Of a stretch of DNA of 64,000 nt, positions 34,183 to 43,302 are shown piece by piece. The stretch covers positions 2,232,001 to 2,296,000 of the forward strand of contig NZ_AP018164.1 in NCBI RefSeq assembly GCF_002356315.1, in the 5' to 3' direction. The notes under the pieces were generated by a model. It saw nothing but the letters and a program-made list of their open reading frames with translations, was not told the origin of the DNA and ran no database searches. A program made the position numbers and the translations under genes. The DNA is from Mycobacterium shigaense (GTDB lineage: Bacteria; Actinomycetota; Actinomycetes; Mycobacteriales; Mycobacteriaceae). How positions within the stretch are numbered: the stretch's first letter is position 1; each line of letters begins with the position of its first letter.

Positions 34183-35451
34183 ATGAAATTTGTCCTGGCG
34201 AGCTATGGAACACGCGGCGATATCGAGCCCTCCGTCGCACTTGGTCGTGAGCTGCAGGACCGGGGACATGACGTGCACATGGCCGTACCGCCCGATCTCG
34301 TCGGGTTTGTGGAAACGGCCGGCCTTCCTGCGGTCCCGTATGGGCTGAACACCCAGGCGTGGTTGGACACCTACCGCACCTTCTGGACGTCTTTTTTCGG
34401 CAGCTTCTGGAAGGTCCACCACCTTGTCAGGTTGTGGGGCGAAATCTGGGAGACTGTGATCACGTGCTGGGTCGAGATGACCGCGACATTGACGTCGTTG
34501 GCGCAGGGGGCCGACCTACTTTTCACCGGTGAAAGCTTCATGGAAACGGCCGCCAACGTCGCCGAGTATTACGACATTCCGTTGGCGACGCTGTGTTACG
34601 TGCCGATTCGGGCCAACGGTCACCTGTTGCCGATCCTGCCGTCGCCGGTGGGTCGCTCGGTGATGACGGTGATGGAATGGGTGGCCTGGCGGATGAACAA
34701 GAAGGCAGAGGATGCCCAGCGGCGCCAACTGGGTTTGCCGAAGGCCACGAGTCCCTCGCTGCAACGGATGAACGATCGCGGAACGTTGGAAATCCAGGGC
34801 TACGACGAACTTTGCTTCCCGGGCCTGGCGGACGAATGGGCGAAATGGAGTGGCCGCAGGCCTTTCGTCGGTGCGCTCACCATGGAGCTGTCCACCGATG
34901 CCGATGACGAGGTCGCGTCCTGGATTGCCGCCGGCACACCCCCGATTTGCTTTGGTTTCGGCAGCATGCCGGTCGAATCCCCAAGGGACACAGTCGAAAT
35001 GATCGGTGATGCGTGCGCGGAGCTGGGCGAGCGGGCGTTGGTGTGTGCCGGCTGGAGTGACTTCAGCGACGTCTCGCTGCCCGACCACGTCAAGGTGGTC
35101 GGAGCGGTGAACTACGCGGCGACGTTCCCCGCCTGTCGCGCGGTCGTGCACCACGGCGGCGCCGGCACCACGGCGGCGAGCCTGCGCGCCGGGGTCCCCA
35201 CCCTGATCCTGTCGATGGACCTGGTTCAGACGATTTGGGGCGCGCGGATCAAACAATTGAAGGTGGGCACGTCGCGTCGCTTCTCCAGCACCACCCGCGA
35301 ATCCCTCGTCACCGACCTGCGGCGAATAATCAGCCCGGAATATGTCAAGCGTGCCCGCGACATCGCCGGCCAGATGACCAAGCCTTCCGAAAGCGTCGCC
35401 ATCACGGCCGATCTCATCGAAAACTTCGCCCGCGTCCGGCGCACCGTCTGA
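34183..35451 (+). CDS. GT1-type glycosyltransferase, GPL family, copy 3
   Basis: A 422-residue paralog, starting MKFVLASYGTRGDIEPSVAL, with donor-domain HHGGAGTTAASLRAGVP and the family tail MTKPSESVAITADLIENF. It is closer to copies 1 and 2 than to the minus-strand copies in the segment TQAWLDTYRTFWTSFFGSFW. It is convergent with copy 4, 21 bases apart. Sugar specificity is not evident. Confidence 0.85.
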   Translation: MKFVLASYGTRGDIEPSVALGRELQDRGHDVHMAVPPDLVGFVETAGLPAVPYGLNTQAWLDTYRTFWTSFFGSFWKVHHLVRLWGEIWETVITCWVEMTATLTSLAQGADLLFTGESFMETAANVAEYYDIPLATLCYVPIRANGHLLPILPSPVGRSVMTVMEWVAWRMNKKAEDAQRRQLGLPKATSPSLQRMNDRGTLEIQGYDELCFPGLADEWAKWSGRRPFVGALTMELSTDADDEVASWIAAGTPPICFGFGSMPVESPRDTVEMIGDACAELGERALVCAGWSDFSDVSLPDHVKVVGAVNYAATFPACRAVVHHGGAGTTAASLRAGVPTLILSMDLVQTIWGARIKQLKVGTSRRFSSTTRESLVTDLRRIISPEYVKRARDIAGQMTKPSESVAITADLIENFARVRRTV

Positions 35452-35472
35452 TCTGTCAGGACGGGGGGTTCG

Positions 35473-36729
35473 TCAACAGCACGCTTTGCCGCGTGCGGTG
35501 CTTTCCAGCAGATCGGCCGCCTTGGTCAGACTGACGGCCGGCTCGGTCATCCGGCGCGAGATCTCCTGCGCCCGGGCGACGTAATCCGGGGCCAGGATCC
35601 GGCGCAGGTCGGTGACAAGCGATTCCCGAGTCGTGGCCGAAAACCGGCGTGCGGTGCCGACTTTGAGTCGTTTGATCTGCGCGCCCCAGATGGGTTGATC
35701 GCCCATGGTCCACAGGATCAACGTCGGGACGCCGGCACGCAGCCCCGCGGCCGTGGTGCCCGATCCGCCGTGGTGGACGACCGCGCGGCAGGCGGGGAAG
35801 GCCGCCGCGTAGCTGACCGCGTCCACCACCTTGACGTGGTCGTAGTGCGGGACGTCGCTCAGGTCGCTTCCGCCGGCGCGAATCAGGGCGCGTTCACCCA
35901 ACTCGGCACAGGCCGCTCCGATCATTTCGACCATGGCGCCGAACGATTCGAACGGTACGCTGCCAAAGCCGAAGTAAATGGGCGGCGTGCCCGCGGCGAT
36001 CCAGGACGCCACCTCCTCATCGGCATCGGTGCTGAACTCGATGGTCAGGGTGCCGACGAAGGGGCGTCGAGCGTCCGATTTCCCCCATTCGGACGACAGG
36101 CCGGGGAAGCAGACCTCGTCGTAGGCCTGGATTTCCAGCGATCCGAGTTCGGTGATCCGTCGCGGCGAGGGGCCGGTGGCCTTGCGCAGGCCCAATTCCT
36201 GACGCTGCGCGTCATCGAGCCGTTTGTGCAGGCGCCAGAACAACCAGTCGAATACCCTCATCGCGGAGCGGCCCACCGGCGGCGGCAGCAACGGAACCAT
36301 CTGACCGTTGGGTCGCATCGGGTAGTAGTGCAACGTGGCCAGCGGAATCTTGTAGTACTCCGCAACATTGGCGGCCGGCTGCTCGAAGTTCAGGCCGGTG
36401 TAAAGTAGGTCGGCCCCGTCGGCCATCGACATCAGCACCGTCGACATCTGTTCCCAGTGCTCGGTTTTCGGCGCCAGCAACTCGATCAGATCGCGGGGTC
36501 TGAAGGCGTTGCGTAAGACGGACTTGAAGAAGTCGCGGTACTTCTCCACCCATTCCCGGGTGTCCGGGCCGTAAGCGACTGCCGAAAGTCCGGCGGATTC
36601 GACGAAGCCCACGAGGTCGGGGGAGACGGCCATCTGCACTTCGTGTCCGCGGCGCACCAGTTCGCGGCCGAGGGCGATGGAAGGCTCGATGTCGCCGCGC
36701 GTCCCGTAGCTTGCCAGGGCAAATTTCAT
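35473..36729 (-). CDS. GT1-type glycosyltransferase, GPL family, copy 4
   Basis: A 418-residue paralog, starting MKFALASYGTRGDIEPSIAL, with HHGGSGTTAAGLRAGVP (one Ala of the usual HGGAGT changed to Ser). It lies 6 bases after an epimerase gene on the same strand, so the pair is probably cotranslated: the epimerase may make the sugar nucleotide that this enzyme transfers. In GPL loci a similar link exists between a rhamnose epimerase and the 6-deoxytalose transferase; that assignment here is inference. Confidence 0.85.
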   Translation of the reverse strand: MKFALASYGTRGDIEPSIALGRELVRRGHEVQMAVSPDLVGFVESAGLSAVAYGPDTREWVEKYRDFFKSVLRNAFRPRDLIELLAPKTEHWEQMSTVLMSMADGADLLYTGLNFEQPAANVAEYYKIPLATLHYYPMRPNGQMVPLLPPPVGRSAMRVFDWLFWRLHKRLDDAQRQELGLRKATGPSPRRITELGSLEIQAYDEVCFPGLSSEWGKSDARRPFVGTLTIEFSTDADEEVASWIAAGTPPIYFGFGSVPFESFGAMVEMIGAACAELGERALIRAGGSDLSDVPHYDHVKVVDAVSYAAAFPACRAVVHHGGSGTTAAGLRAGVPTLILWTMGDQPIWGAQIKRLKVGTARRFSATTRESLVTDLRRILAPDYVARAQEISRRMTEPAVSLTKAADLLESTARGKACC

Positions 36730-36735
36730 TGCGGC

Positions 36736-37875
36736 CTAGCCTAGCGGGATCCGGGCGTGCTGGTTTGCTGGGCGGCTGGGTGTATGCGTGTGATCTATTG
36801 AGCTGGATGGCAATTCGGGTTGCTCGGCGATCCAGTCGAGCAGGGCGCGCAACCCGTGCTCGAGCGTCCATGCGGGGTGCCACTCGAGCTCGGCCGTTGC
36901 CGGCTCGATGTCGCACTTGGCAGCCCGCACGTCACCGTCGCGGAACTTCCCCACGACGATCGGTTCGGGGGCGTCGCACAGCGACGCGATCCGATGGGCA
37001 AGCTCGTGGATGGTGGTCGGGATGCCTGATCCGACATCGAGCAGACGCGGTTGCGTCGCGGGCCGGTCGATCGCCGCGAACAACGCCTCGACGACGTCGT
37101 CGATGTAGACGAAATCGCGCACGATCTGCCCGTCTTCGTAGATCTCCAGTGGGCGCTGCTCGCGTGCCAGCCGCGCGAACAGGGTGACGATTCCGGTGTA
37201 CGAATTGGTCAACGATTGGCCCGGCCCGTACACGTTCTGCAGCCGCAGCACGCTGAGCTCGGTGTCGTGGGCGGCCGCCCAGGCGGCCAGGAGGTGCTCC
37301 TGGGCGAGCTTGGTCGCGGCGTAGATGTTGGTAGGCCGCGGTTCGGTCCGGCCCGCGCAACTTGGCAGCGGAACCGCGGATTCGCCGGTGGGTCCAGCGG
37401 GATCCCACACACCGGCCAGCAGCTGGGCATGGCTGCGGGGTTGCGGGTAGAACGTTTGCGAGCCCGATTGCCAAGCGCCTTCGCCGTAGACGGCCCTCGA
37501 CGATGCCAGGACGAGTTGGTCGGGGACATGTGCGCATCGGCTCAGGGCGTCGAGGAGTTGCGTCGTGCCCACGACGTTCACCGAACCGTGGCGCGTCGCC
37601 TCCGAAAGCGATTGCGCCGTCCCGGTCTCCGCCGCCAGGTGGACGATCTGGGACGGACGAAACAAGCGCAGCACCGCATCACAGTCGGGCGCGTGAGTGA
37701 CGTCGCCGGTGAACAAGCGCACCGAGGGCGGCAGGTCGATCGCCTGGTGTCCGGTGTGTACTTGTGGATGCAGAACATCCAGCACCGCGACGTCGTAGCC
37801 GGCAGTCACCAGACGGCGCGCGAGCGCGGACCCGATAAATCCGGCGCCTCCAGTGACAAGCACCGATCCTGACAA
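36736..37875 (-). CDS. NAD-dependent sugar-nucleotide epimerase/dehydratase
   Basis: A 379-residue extended SDR enzyme. The NAD motif TGGAGFIGS is at about residues 7-15, the catalytic Tyr/Lys is in YAATK, and LRLQNVYGPGQSLTNSYTG and the later RDFVYIDDVV are typical of 4-epimerases. It may be a dTDP-L-rhamnose 4-epimerase giving dTDP-6-deoxy-L-talose, the innermost sugar of GPLs. A TTG start at 37875 has AGGAGG nine bases upstream; the longer frame from 37941 has no such signal. It sits between a sulfotransferase and a glycosyltransferase on one strand. Confidence 0.8.
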   Translation of the reverse strand: MSGSVLVTGGAGFIGSALARRLVTAGYDVAVLDVLHPQVHTGHQAIDLPPSVRLFTGDVTHAPDCDAVLRLFRPSQIVHLAAETGTAQSLSEATRHGSVNVVGTTQLLDALSRCAHVPDQLVLASSRAVYGEGAWQSGSQTFYPQPRSHAQLLAGVWDPAGPTGESAVPLPSCAGRTEPRPTNIYAATKLAQEHLLAAWAAAHDTELSVLRLQNVYGPGQSLTNSYTGIVTLFARLAREQRPLEIYEDGQIVRDFVYIDDVVEALFAAIDRPATQPRLLDVGSGIPTTIHELAHRIASLCDAPEPIVVGKFRDGDVRAAKCDIEPATAELEWHPAWTLEHGLRALLDWIAEQPELPSSSIDHTHTPSRPANQHARIPLG

Positions 37876-38040
37876 AGGGCCGAAGCCTCCTGTTCGTCTC
37901 GCAGGGCGAGTGGCGGACCATTCGTGCGGTCGAGGGCGCAATCTTGGTGATCATATCCGCGACTTCCGAATCGCGAATCACGGTATCGGAAGTCGTGTTC
38001 CCCGAAGCGAATCGGGGAGCCAAGATGGTGGCGGAACGAG

Positions 38041-39060
38041 CTACGCCCAGGTTCCGCGCCGTCGCTTAAGCAGCGCGACAACCTCCACGAGGTTCCAGAT
38101 GAATGGGCGGCAGAGCCTAACGAAGAGGTTGTTGGAGTGACGGTAGGAATCTTCGAACGCTGTCCGAAAGTCGTGCTCGCTCGCTCGATACGCATCGAAG
38201 ACACGATCCAGTGCGAACTCGTCCACCGGCTCGTCTGCAGCGGCCGCTTGCAGGGCGTCGTACGTTGTTGACACCCACTCTGCCCCGCAGATTTCGGGAA
38301 CGGGGCCGGATTGGCGGTGGTGCCGCAGATCCTCTTCCAGGAACTCCCCGATCGCTTCATGGTCTGGGGTGCTCAGATCGACGGCCAACGTCTTGGCTAT
38401 CCGCTCTATTTCCTGCTGCGGGTCTTTCAACAGGCTGCCGTACTCCACGAAAACGCGGGGCAGGTGCCGCGTATGTCTTTCCGCCAGCAGATTGTATTTC
38501 AGCCACAGCGCACTCGTTAACTCTGGCCGGGCTCCCATGAGGTTCGCAAGCGATGCGCTGACTTCTCCGGGATGGCGTACGGCCACGACTGCTGCGATGC
38601 CGAGTCCGGCGTCCCGGGCCGCTTCGAACCAGAGCTCGGACAGAGCGGTTATCTGCAGGTCCTTGATCACGATGAGCGGTTGTTTGGGCAGGCTAGCCAG
38701 GTATGCGCGGATGTCCGATATGCAGGCGGCCTTTTCGTCCGCGGAGAGCGCGTTCTCGCCTTGGAGGCGTAAGGACGGGTCGTACGTGCCGCTGCCGCGG
38801 CGTAGCAGAATCGAGTTGTTCAGTCGAAGAACTTTGCGCGGTTCCCAATAGCCTCGCGTGTTGCCAGAGCCGGCTCCGAGCATCCCAGTGGGGAGCGCCG
38901 CGCCAGACAGCGAGAGCACCCTGGTGAGAGCCGAGGTCCCAGACCGGGGCATGCCGAGAACGAATAAAGCGACGGAGCGGTCGATAGTCGGGGAGGGCCG
39001 ACGGACCGAATTCACTACCTTAGCGCGGCGATCAGCTCCGCGCAGCTTCGTCCGATTCAT
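38041..39060 (-). CDS. Sulfotransferase family protein
   Basis: A 339-residue protein. The PAPS 5'-phosphosulfate-binding loop is visible as LGMPRSGTSALTRVL (about residues 36-50) and the 3'-phosphate-binding region as VVAVRHPGEVSASL (about 170-183). It would move sulfate from PAPS to a hydroxyl, probably on a sugar. The ATG at 39060 follows GGGGGG and is chosen over upstream starts. It is divergent from the TylF-type methyltransferase and the first gene of a likely sulfotransferase-epimerase-glycosyltransferase unit. Some proteins of this fold are not sulfotransferases, so activity is not certain. Confidence 0.75.
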   Translation of the reverse strand: MNRTKLRGADRRAKVVNSVRRPSPTIDRSVALFVLGMPRSGTSALTRVLSLSGAALPTGMLGAGSGNTRGYWEPRKVLRLNNSILLRRGSGTYDPSLRLQGENALSADEKAACISDIRAYLASLPKQPLIVIKDLQITALSELWFEAARDAGLGIAAVVAVRHPGEVSASLANLMGARPELTSALWLKYNLLAERHTRHLPRVFVEYGSLLKDPQQEIERIAKTLAVDLSTPDHEAIGEFLEEDLRHHRQSGPVPEICGAEWVSTTYDALQAAAADEPVDEFALDRVFDAYRASEHDFRTAFEDSYRHSNNLFVRLCRPFIWNLVEVVALLKRRRGTWA

Positions 39061-39450
39061 GCGCCCCCCGTCGGACATCGCCAGTACGCACGGGGCTGTC
39101 GTCTTCCCAGGGGCTGGCTGGGGCTGAAGACGGTACAGCAAGAGGGCATTCGGTCATGTTAAAGGCAAATTTATGAACATGGTGTAAAAACCGGCTACGG
39201 CCGCCTACTCGTTATGGTCCCCAAGTCAATACACAGCTGTGACCTGCGTCGATGACCGAGAATGACAGCGGCACCAGCGTCGGCCGCCGGACCCGCCCCG
39301 GGCGAATCACCCGAGGTGGGTAGCAGACGCGACGTTCACGCGGCTTTAAGTGCGGGCCGCGCAAAACGTCGCGAAACGCATGACCGGCGAGTCCGAAAGT
39401 CTAGACTCATCGCGGGGTGGGTAATCCGAGGCAACTGTTAGGGGTTTGTT
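39061..39450. other. Divergent intergenic region, sulfotransferase to TylF methyltransferase
   Basis: About 390 bases, expected to hold both promoters. A more AT-rich patch lies near 39155-39200. No convincing small gene was found; one 23-codon frame at 39252 is too short to support. No strong inverted repeat was seen. Confidence 0.4.
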
Positions 39451-40311
39451 TTGAGTGTCACCGACCGTGAGGGAACCGTGACGGATCGTGATGCGCGATC
39501 TTTGTATCTCGATCTGATCCGGCGCGATCTCACCAGATATGGCATGGACCAACTGGTGCCTGTGGGGTGGTCACAAGAGCAGCGCCTTACCCTCGGATGG
39601 TTACTGGGGCGCCCCTTTTTCAAGGTCGGCAACCTGATGCTGGTGCGGAAGAAGGCCTTCGACAAGCGCAGGCGTGATCTGGGGCTCGACTGGCCCATCG
39701 ACGCCGAGACGATGATCGGAATGCAGCGGCTGACCAGCCTGCAGCAGTGCGTGCAAACGGTGCTGGCCGAGGATGTCCCCGGCGATCTGGTCGAATGCGG
39801 GGTGTGGCGCGGCGGGGCCGCGATCCTCATGCGCGCGGTTTTGGCAGCCTACGGGGACACCACACGTTCTGTGTGGCTCGCCGATTCGTTCGAAGGCGTT
39901 CCGCCTCCGGATACGGAGAACTACAAAGCGGACAAACTGCCCTGGCACAACATGGGGTTGCACCGCTTCGCGCCGGTGCTGGCGGTGTCGCAAGAGCAGG
40001 TCAAGGCCAATTTCGAGCGTTATGGGTTGCTGGACGGCCAGGTGCGCTTTCTGCCCGGATGGTTCAAGGACACGCTGCACGATGCCCCGATCGAGCGGAT
40101 CTCGGTGTTGCGCCTCGACGGTGACCTCTACGAATCGACGATTCAGGCGCTCGACGGGCTGTACCCGCGACTGTCCGACGGGGGCTTCTGCATCATCGAC
40201 GACTACAACCTTCCGTACTGTCGCCAGGCCGTCGCGGACTACCGCGACAAGCACGGGATCACCTCGGAGATCGTCGACATCGACGGCAGCGGCGTTTTCT
40301 GGCGCAAATAA
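39451..40311 (+). CDS. TylF/MycF-type sugar O-methyltransferase
   Basis: A 286-residue macrocin O-methyltransferase (TylF) family protein. Family blocks are LVECGVWRGGAAILMR, SVWLADSFEGVPPPD and LRLDGDLYESTIQALDGLYPRL, followed by GGFCIIDDYN, which contains metal-binding acidic residues. In GPL loci, members of this family (for example Rmt3/Mtf1 of M. smegmatis, MtfD in M. avium) methylate the rhamnose 3-hydroxyl. The start is TTG 39451 (AGGGG upstream) or GTG 39478. A hairpin lies directly after its stop. Confidence 0.85.
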   Translation: MSVTDREGTVTDRDARSLYLDLIRRDLTRYGMDQLVPVGWSQEQRLTLGWLLGRPFFKVGNLMLVRKKAFDKRRRDLGLDWPIDAETMIGMQRLTSLQQCVQTVLAEDVPGDLVECGVWRGGAAILMRAVLAAYGDTTRSVWLADSFEGVPPPDTENYKADKLPWHNMGLHRFAPVLAVSQEQVKANFERYGLLDGQVRFLPGWFKDTLHDAPIERISVLRLDGDLYESTIQALDGLYPRLSDGGFCIIDDYNLPYCRQAVADYRDKHGITSEIVDIDGSGVFWRK

Positions 40312-40312
40312 G

Positions 40313-40338
40313 GCCCGACCGATAGGGGCCGGTCGGGC
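40313..40338 (+). terminator. Hairpin after the TylF methyltransferase
   Basis: GCCCGACC (40313-40320) pairs perfectly with GGTCGGGC (40331-40338) around a 10-base loop, two bases past the stop codon. There is no T-run. A good candidate for an intrinsic terminator of the mycobacterial type. Confidence 0.6.
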
Positions 40339-40493
40339 AAGATGCGGTCCTGCCCCAACGGTGGCGCCTCGCGTTTTTCTCAGCAAGATGGTGCCCGAAA
40401 CGGTTAATTTTGCACTGACGGTCGTGGACCAACCGCTGTAACCTCAGCTAACCGGTGGTTATGCGCCATGACCGTGCAGCAGGCGTAGGGAGA

Positions 40494-41594
40494 ATGATGA
40501 CGCTCGGTCAGGAGCTGGATCCGAAGCGCAACGCGCTCAATGCGTGGCGGTTGCTGTTGGCCACCGGGGTCATCGTGTGGCACTCCTTCCTGACTACCGG
40601 GCACCACATCCCGTTCGTGCCGGCGCGGCAACTCCTCAGCGAAGTCTTCGTCGACGGGTTCTTCGCGATCTCCGGATTCTTGATCACCTCCAGCTGGCTG
40701 CGAGACCCACGGCTTCGCGACTACTTCGTGGCCCGGGCCCTTCGCGTTCTTCCGGGGGTGTGGGTCTGCCTCGTCGTCGTCGCGTTCGTCGTGGCCCCAA
40801 TCGGTGTGGCGCTGCTGGGCGGCTCGGGCAAGGACCTGGTGTCGTCGGGCGCGTCCTTGCAGTACGTCCTGGTCAACATGCCCGCCGTCGGCGGGCTGCA
40901 GTTCGATATCGCCGGAACTCCCCGCGGGGTCCCGTACCCGGGCTTTTGGGACAGTTCGCTGTGGACCCTCATCTGGGAGGTGTTCTGCTACATCGCCGTT
41001 GCTCTGCTCGGCGTTGCCGGGCTGCTGCGTCGGAGGTGGCCCGTGCCGGTGGTGTTCGCCCTCGCGCTGGGCTGCTCGGCGATCGCCACGTTGCCCACCG
41101 ATGCGACCCCTCAACAGATGATCGCCTACGCGGCCGCGCGTTTCGCGCTCATGTTCTCGGCGGGGGCCCTCGTTCACCAGTTCCGTGACCTGATCCCCGC
41201 CCGCTGGTCGTTGGTCGCCGTGAGCGCGGTCGTCGTGCTGGCGTCCAGCTTCCTGCCGCATTACCGCCTGCTTGCCGCGGTTCCGCTGGCGTACCTGATC
41301 GTTGCCTCGGGTGCCCTGTTGCACCACCAGCGGTTGAGGCTGCGGACAGACCTGTCCTATGGCGTCTACATCTACGCATTTCCGATCCAGCAGTTGCTCG
41401 TCATCGCCGGGCTCGCCACTCTTAATCCGTTGGTATTCGCCATCATTGCTGCCGTAGCGGTAGTGCCGGTTGCCGCCTTGAGTTGGTTCCTCATAGAAAA
41501 GCCGGCGTTGTCCCTGAAATCCCGCTTCAAGCGCAGAACCCTTGCCGCGCAAACGGAGCCGAACGTCCCGGCTCCGGCGCCTGCGGCCGACTGA
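40494..41594 (+). CDS. Acyltransferase family 3 membrane protein (Atf/OafA-like)
   Basis: A 366-residue integral membrane protein with about ten hydrophobic segments and the acyltransferase-3 hallmark: NALNAWRLLLATGVIVWHS near the N-terminus with the catalytic His, then FVDGFFAISGFLITSSW. The family O-acetylates sugars; Atf1/Atf2 acetylate the deoxytalose of GPLs in M. smegmatis and M. abscessus, so O-acetylation of the glycolipid here is a fair inference. The ATG at 40494 follows TAGGGAG; a GTG at 40455 is an alternative. It is convergent with copy 5, eight bases apart. Confidence 0.85.
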   Translation: MMTLGQELDPKRNALNAWRLLLATGVIVWHSFLTTGHHIPFVPARQLLSEVFVDGFFAISGFLITSSWLRDPRLRDYFVARALRVLPGVWVCLVVVAFVVAPIGVALLGGSGKDLVSSGASLQYVLVNMPAVGGLQFDIAGTPRGVPYPGFWDSSLWTLIWEVFCYIAVALLGVAGLLRRRWPVPVVFALALGCSAIATLPTDATPQQMIAYAAARFALMFSAGALVHQFRDLIPARWSLVAVSAVVVLASSFLPHYRLLAAVPLAYLIVASGALLHHQRLRLRTDLSYGVYIYAFPIQQLLVIAGLATLNPLVFAIIAAVAVVPVAALSWFLIEKPALSLKSRFKRRTLAAQTEPNVPAPAPAAD

Positions 41595-41601
41595 ACCGAA
41601 T

Positions 41602-42888
41602 CTAGCGCGCGTCCGTCAACGACGATTTGCGGCGGACGGCATCCTCGAGAAGGTCGGCAGCGGCGGCGACGCTGTCGGCGGGTTTGGTCATTTTGGCGGC
41701 GACCTCGCGGGCCCGAGTTGCGTACTCGGGGGCCAGGATTTGCCGTAGGTCGGCGACCAGCGATTCTTCGGTGGCGCTGGCCAGTCGGCGGGCGGCGCCC
41801 ACCTTTAACTGTTTGATGCGGGCGCCCCACAACGGCTGGTCGCCCGTGGTCCACAGGATCAACGTCGGGACTCCCGCGCGCAGGCTTGCTGCGGTGGTGC
41901 CCGCTCCGCCGTGGTGGACCGCCGCGCGGCAGGCGGGAAAGACGTCGGCGTAGTTCACCGTGCCAACGACCTTGACATGATCCGGGATTCGGATATCGCT
42001 GAAGTCCGTGCCGCCGGCGCAGATCAGCGCCCGCTCGCCCAGCTGCGCGGTGGCTGCGCCGACCAGTTCGACAATCTCGGCGGCGGATTCCACGGCGATG
42101 CTGCCGTAGGCGAAGCATATCGGCGGCGTGCCCGCCGCAATCCACGAGGCGACCTCGTCATCGGTGTCCGTCTGCAACTCCAGTGTCAGCGTGCCGATGA
42201 ATGGCCGCTGACCCCCGTATTTCGCCCACTCGGCTTCTAGACCCGGGAAGCAAAACCCTTCGTAGGCTTGGATTTCGAGTGATCGGCGTTCGGCGATCCG
42301 GCGCGGCGCGGGATGTTTCGCCTTCGGCAAGCCCAGCTCGCGCCGCTGCTCCTCCTCGGCCTTGGTCGTCATTCGCCAAAACACCCACTCGGCCACCGTC
42401 ATCGAGGAGCGAACCAACGGGTTGGGCGCCATCCGGACGAGTTGACCGTTGGCCCGTATCGGGAAGTAATGCAGTGTGGCCAGCGGGATGTCGTAGTACT
42501 GCGCGACGTTCGATGCGGGCTCCTGAAAAATCTGGCCGGTGAACAGTAGATCGGCCCCGTCGGCCAGCGACTTGAGGGTCGCACTCATCTGCGCCCAGTA
42601 CCGCGTGACGGGCGCCCACGCCTCGCGCAGCAATTCGATCGGGCCGCGGATCGTCCAGAAATTGCGCAGGAACCTCGCCCAGAGGTCGCGAACGAACTCC
42701 TCGTCCAGGTAGTCCTTGAATTCCGGCCCGTAAGGGACCGCCGTCAGCCCCACCGACTCGACGAACTCCACCAGCTCCGGAGGGACCGCCATGCGCACCT
42801 CGTGCCCGCGGCGTTGCAGCTCACGGCCGACCGCAGCGGACGGCTCGATATCGCCACGCGTTCCATAGCATGCCAGGGCAAATTTCAT
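41602..42888 (-). CDS. GT1-type glycosyltransferase, GPL family, copy 5
   Basis: A 428-residue paralog, starting MKFALACYGTRGDIEPSAAV, with HHGGAGTTAASLRAGVP. It differs from copies 1-3 in the acceptor domain (EFKDYLDEEFVRDLWARFLR), which suggests a different acceptor. The ATG at 42888 is the family start; the frame extends 31 residues upstream without family similarity. It is divergent from the FkbM-type methyltransferase across a 414-base gap with a strong palindrome. Confidence 0.85.
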   Translation of the reverse strand: MKFALACYGTRGDIEPSAAVGRELQRRGHEVRMAVPPELVEFVESVGLTAVPYGPEFKDYLDEEFVRDLWARFLRNFWTIRGPIELLREAWAPVTRYWAQMSATLKSLADGADLLFTGQIFQEPASNVAQYYDIPLATLHYFPIRANGQLVRMAPNPLVRSSMTVAEWVFWRMTTKAEEEQRRELGLPKAKHPAPRRIAERRSLEIQAYEGFCFPGLEAEWAKYGGQRPFIGTLTLELQTDTDDEVASWIAAGTPPICFAYGSIAVESAAEIVELVGAATAQLGERALICAGGTDFSDIRIPDHVKVVGTVNYADVFPACRAAVHHGGAGTTAASLRAGVPTLILWTTGDQPLWGARIKQLKVGAARRLASATEESLVADLRQILAPEYATRAREVAAKMTKPADSVAAAADLLEDAVRRKSSLTDAR

Positions 42889-43302
42889 CGCGGACCGTAG
42901 CCTTTCCGGGTTGTTTGCGCGCAAGGCGACATTACGGGCCATTATCGCCGGTTGTCCGGTCGCGGAAACTGGGCTCGGCATGATTTCAACGGGGGTGGGG
43001 TGCTGGGTCTGCCCACGAAACCGCCCGCAGGCATTTGCTGTTTCCCGGTGATATACCCCTCTTTCAGCCCAAACTCCGCGAACTTATGCTTGCCCTTCGG
43101 GGACTTCACCTCAACCGGTTGAGGTGCTGGTACTGTCGTCGCAATCTGAACGGAGGCGCGGCCAGTGTGCGGTCCCCACTGTGCCCGTGCCGCCTCGGCC
43201 GGGTGGGGAGGATCAATGGTGTTGGCACCACAACGATGTAAGCGCAGTGACGGCGAGTTTGCTTGCTCGGTCGCGCAACGAGGCGTTTAGGCCCTATTTC
43301 GA
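42889..43302. other. Divergent intergenic region containing a perfect palindrome
   Basis: 414 bases between glycosyltransferase copy 5 and the FkbM methyltransferase. It holds a 20-base perfect palindrome (listed separately). A 68-codon frame at 43035-43241 has an Arg/Leu/Cys-rich, non-protein-like product and is not called. No other repeat or RNA was seen. Confidence 0.5.
43107..43126. promoter_or_regulatory. Perfect 20-bp palindrome, possible operator
   Basis: CACCTCAACCGGTTGAGGTG is a perfect inverted repeat with no central loop, as expected of a site for a dimeric regulator rather than a terminator. It lies 177 bases before the FkbM gene and about 220 bases before copy 5 on the other strand. 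The regulator is not identifiable from this window. Confidence 0.55.

Noticed and set aside
39252..39323. 23-codon frame in the sulfotransferase-TylF gap
   Set aside because: Too short and Arg/Gly-rich; no support.
43035..43241. 68-codon plus-strand frame between copy 5 and the FkbM gene
   Set aside because: Arg/Leu/Cys-rich product, no ribosome-binding site, and it spans the palindrome.
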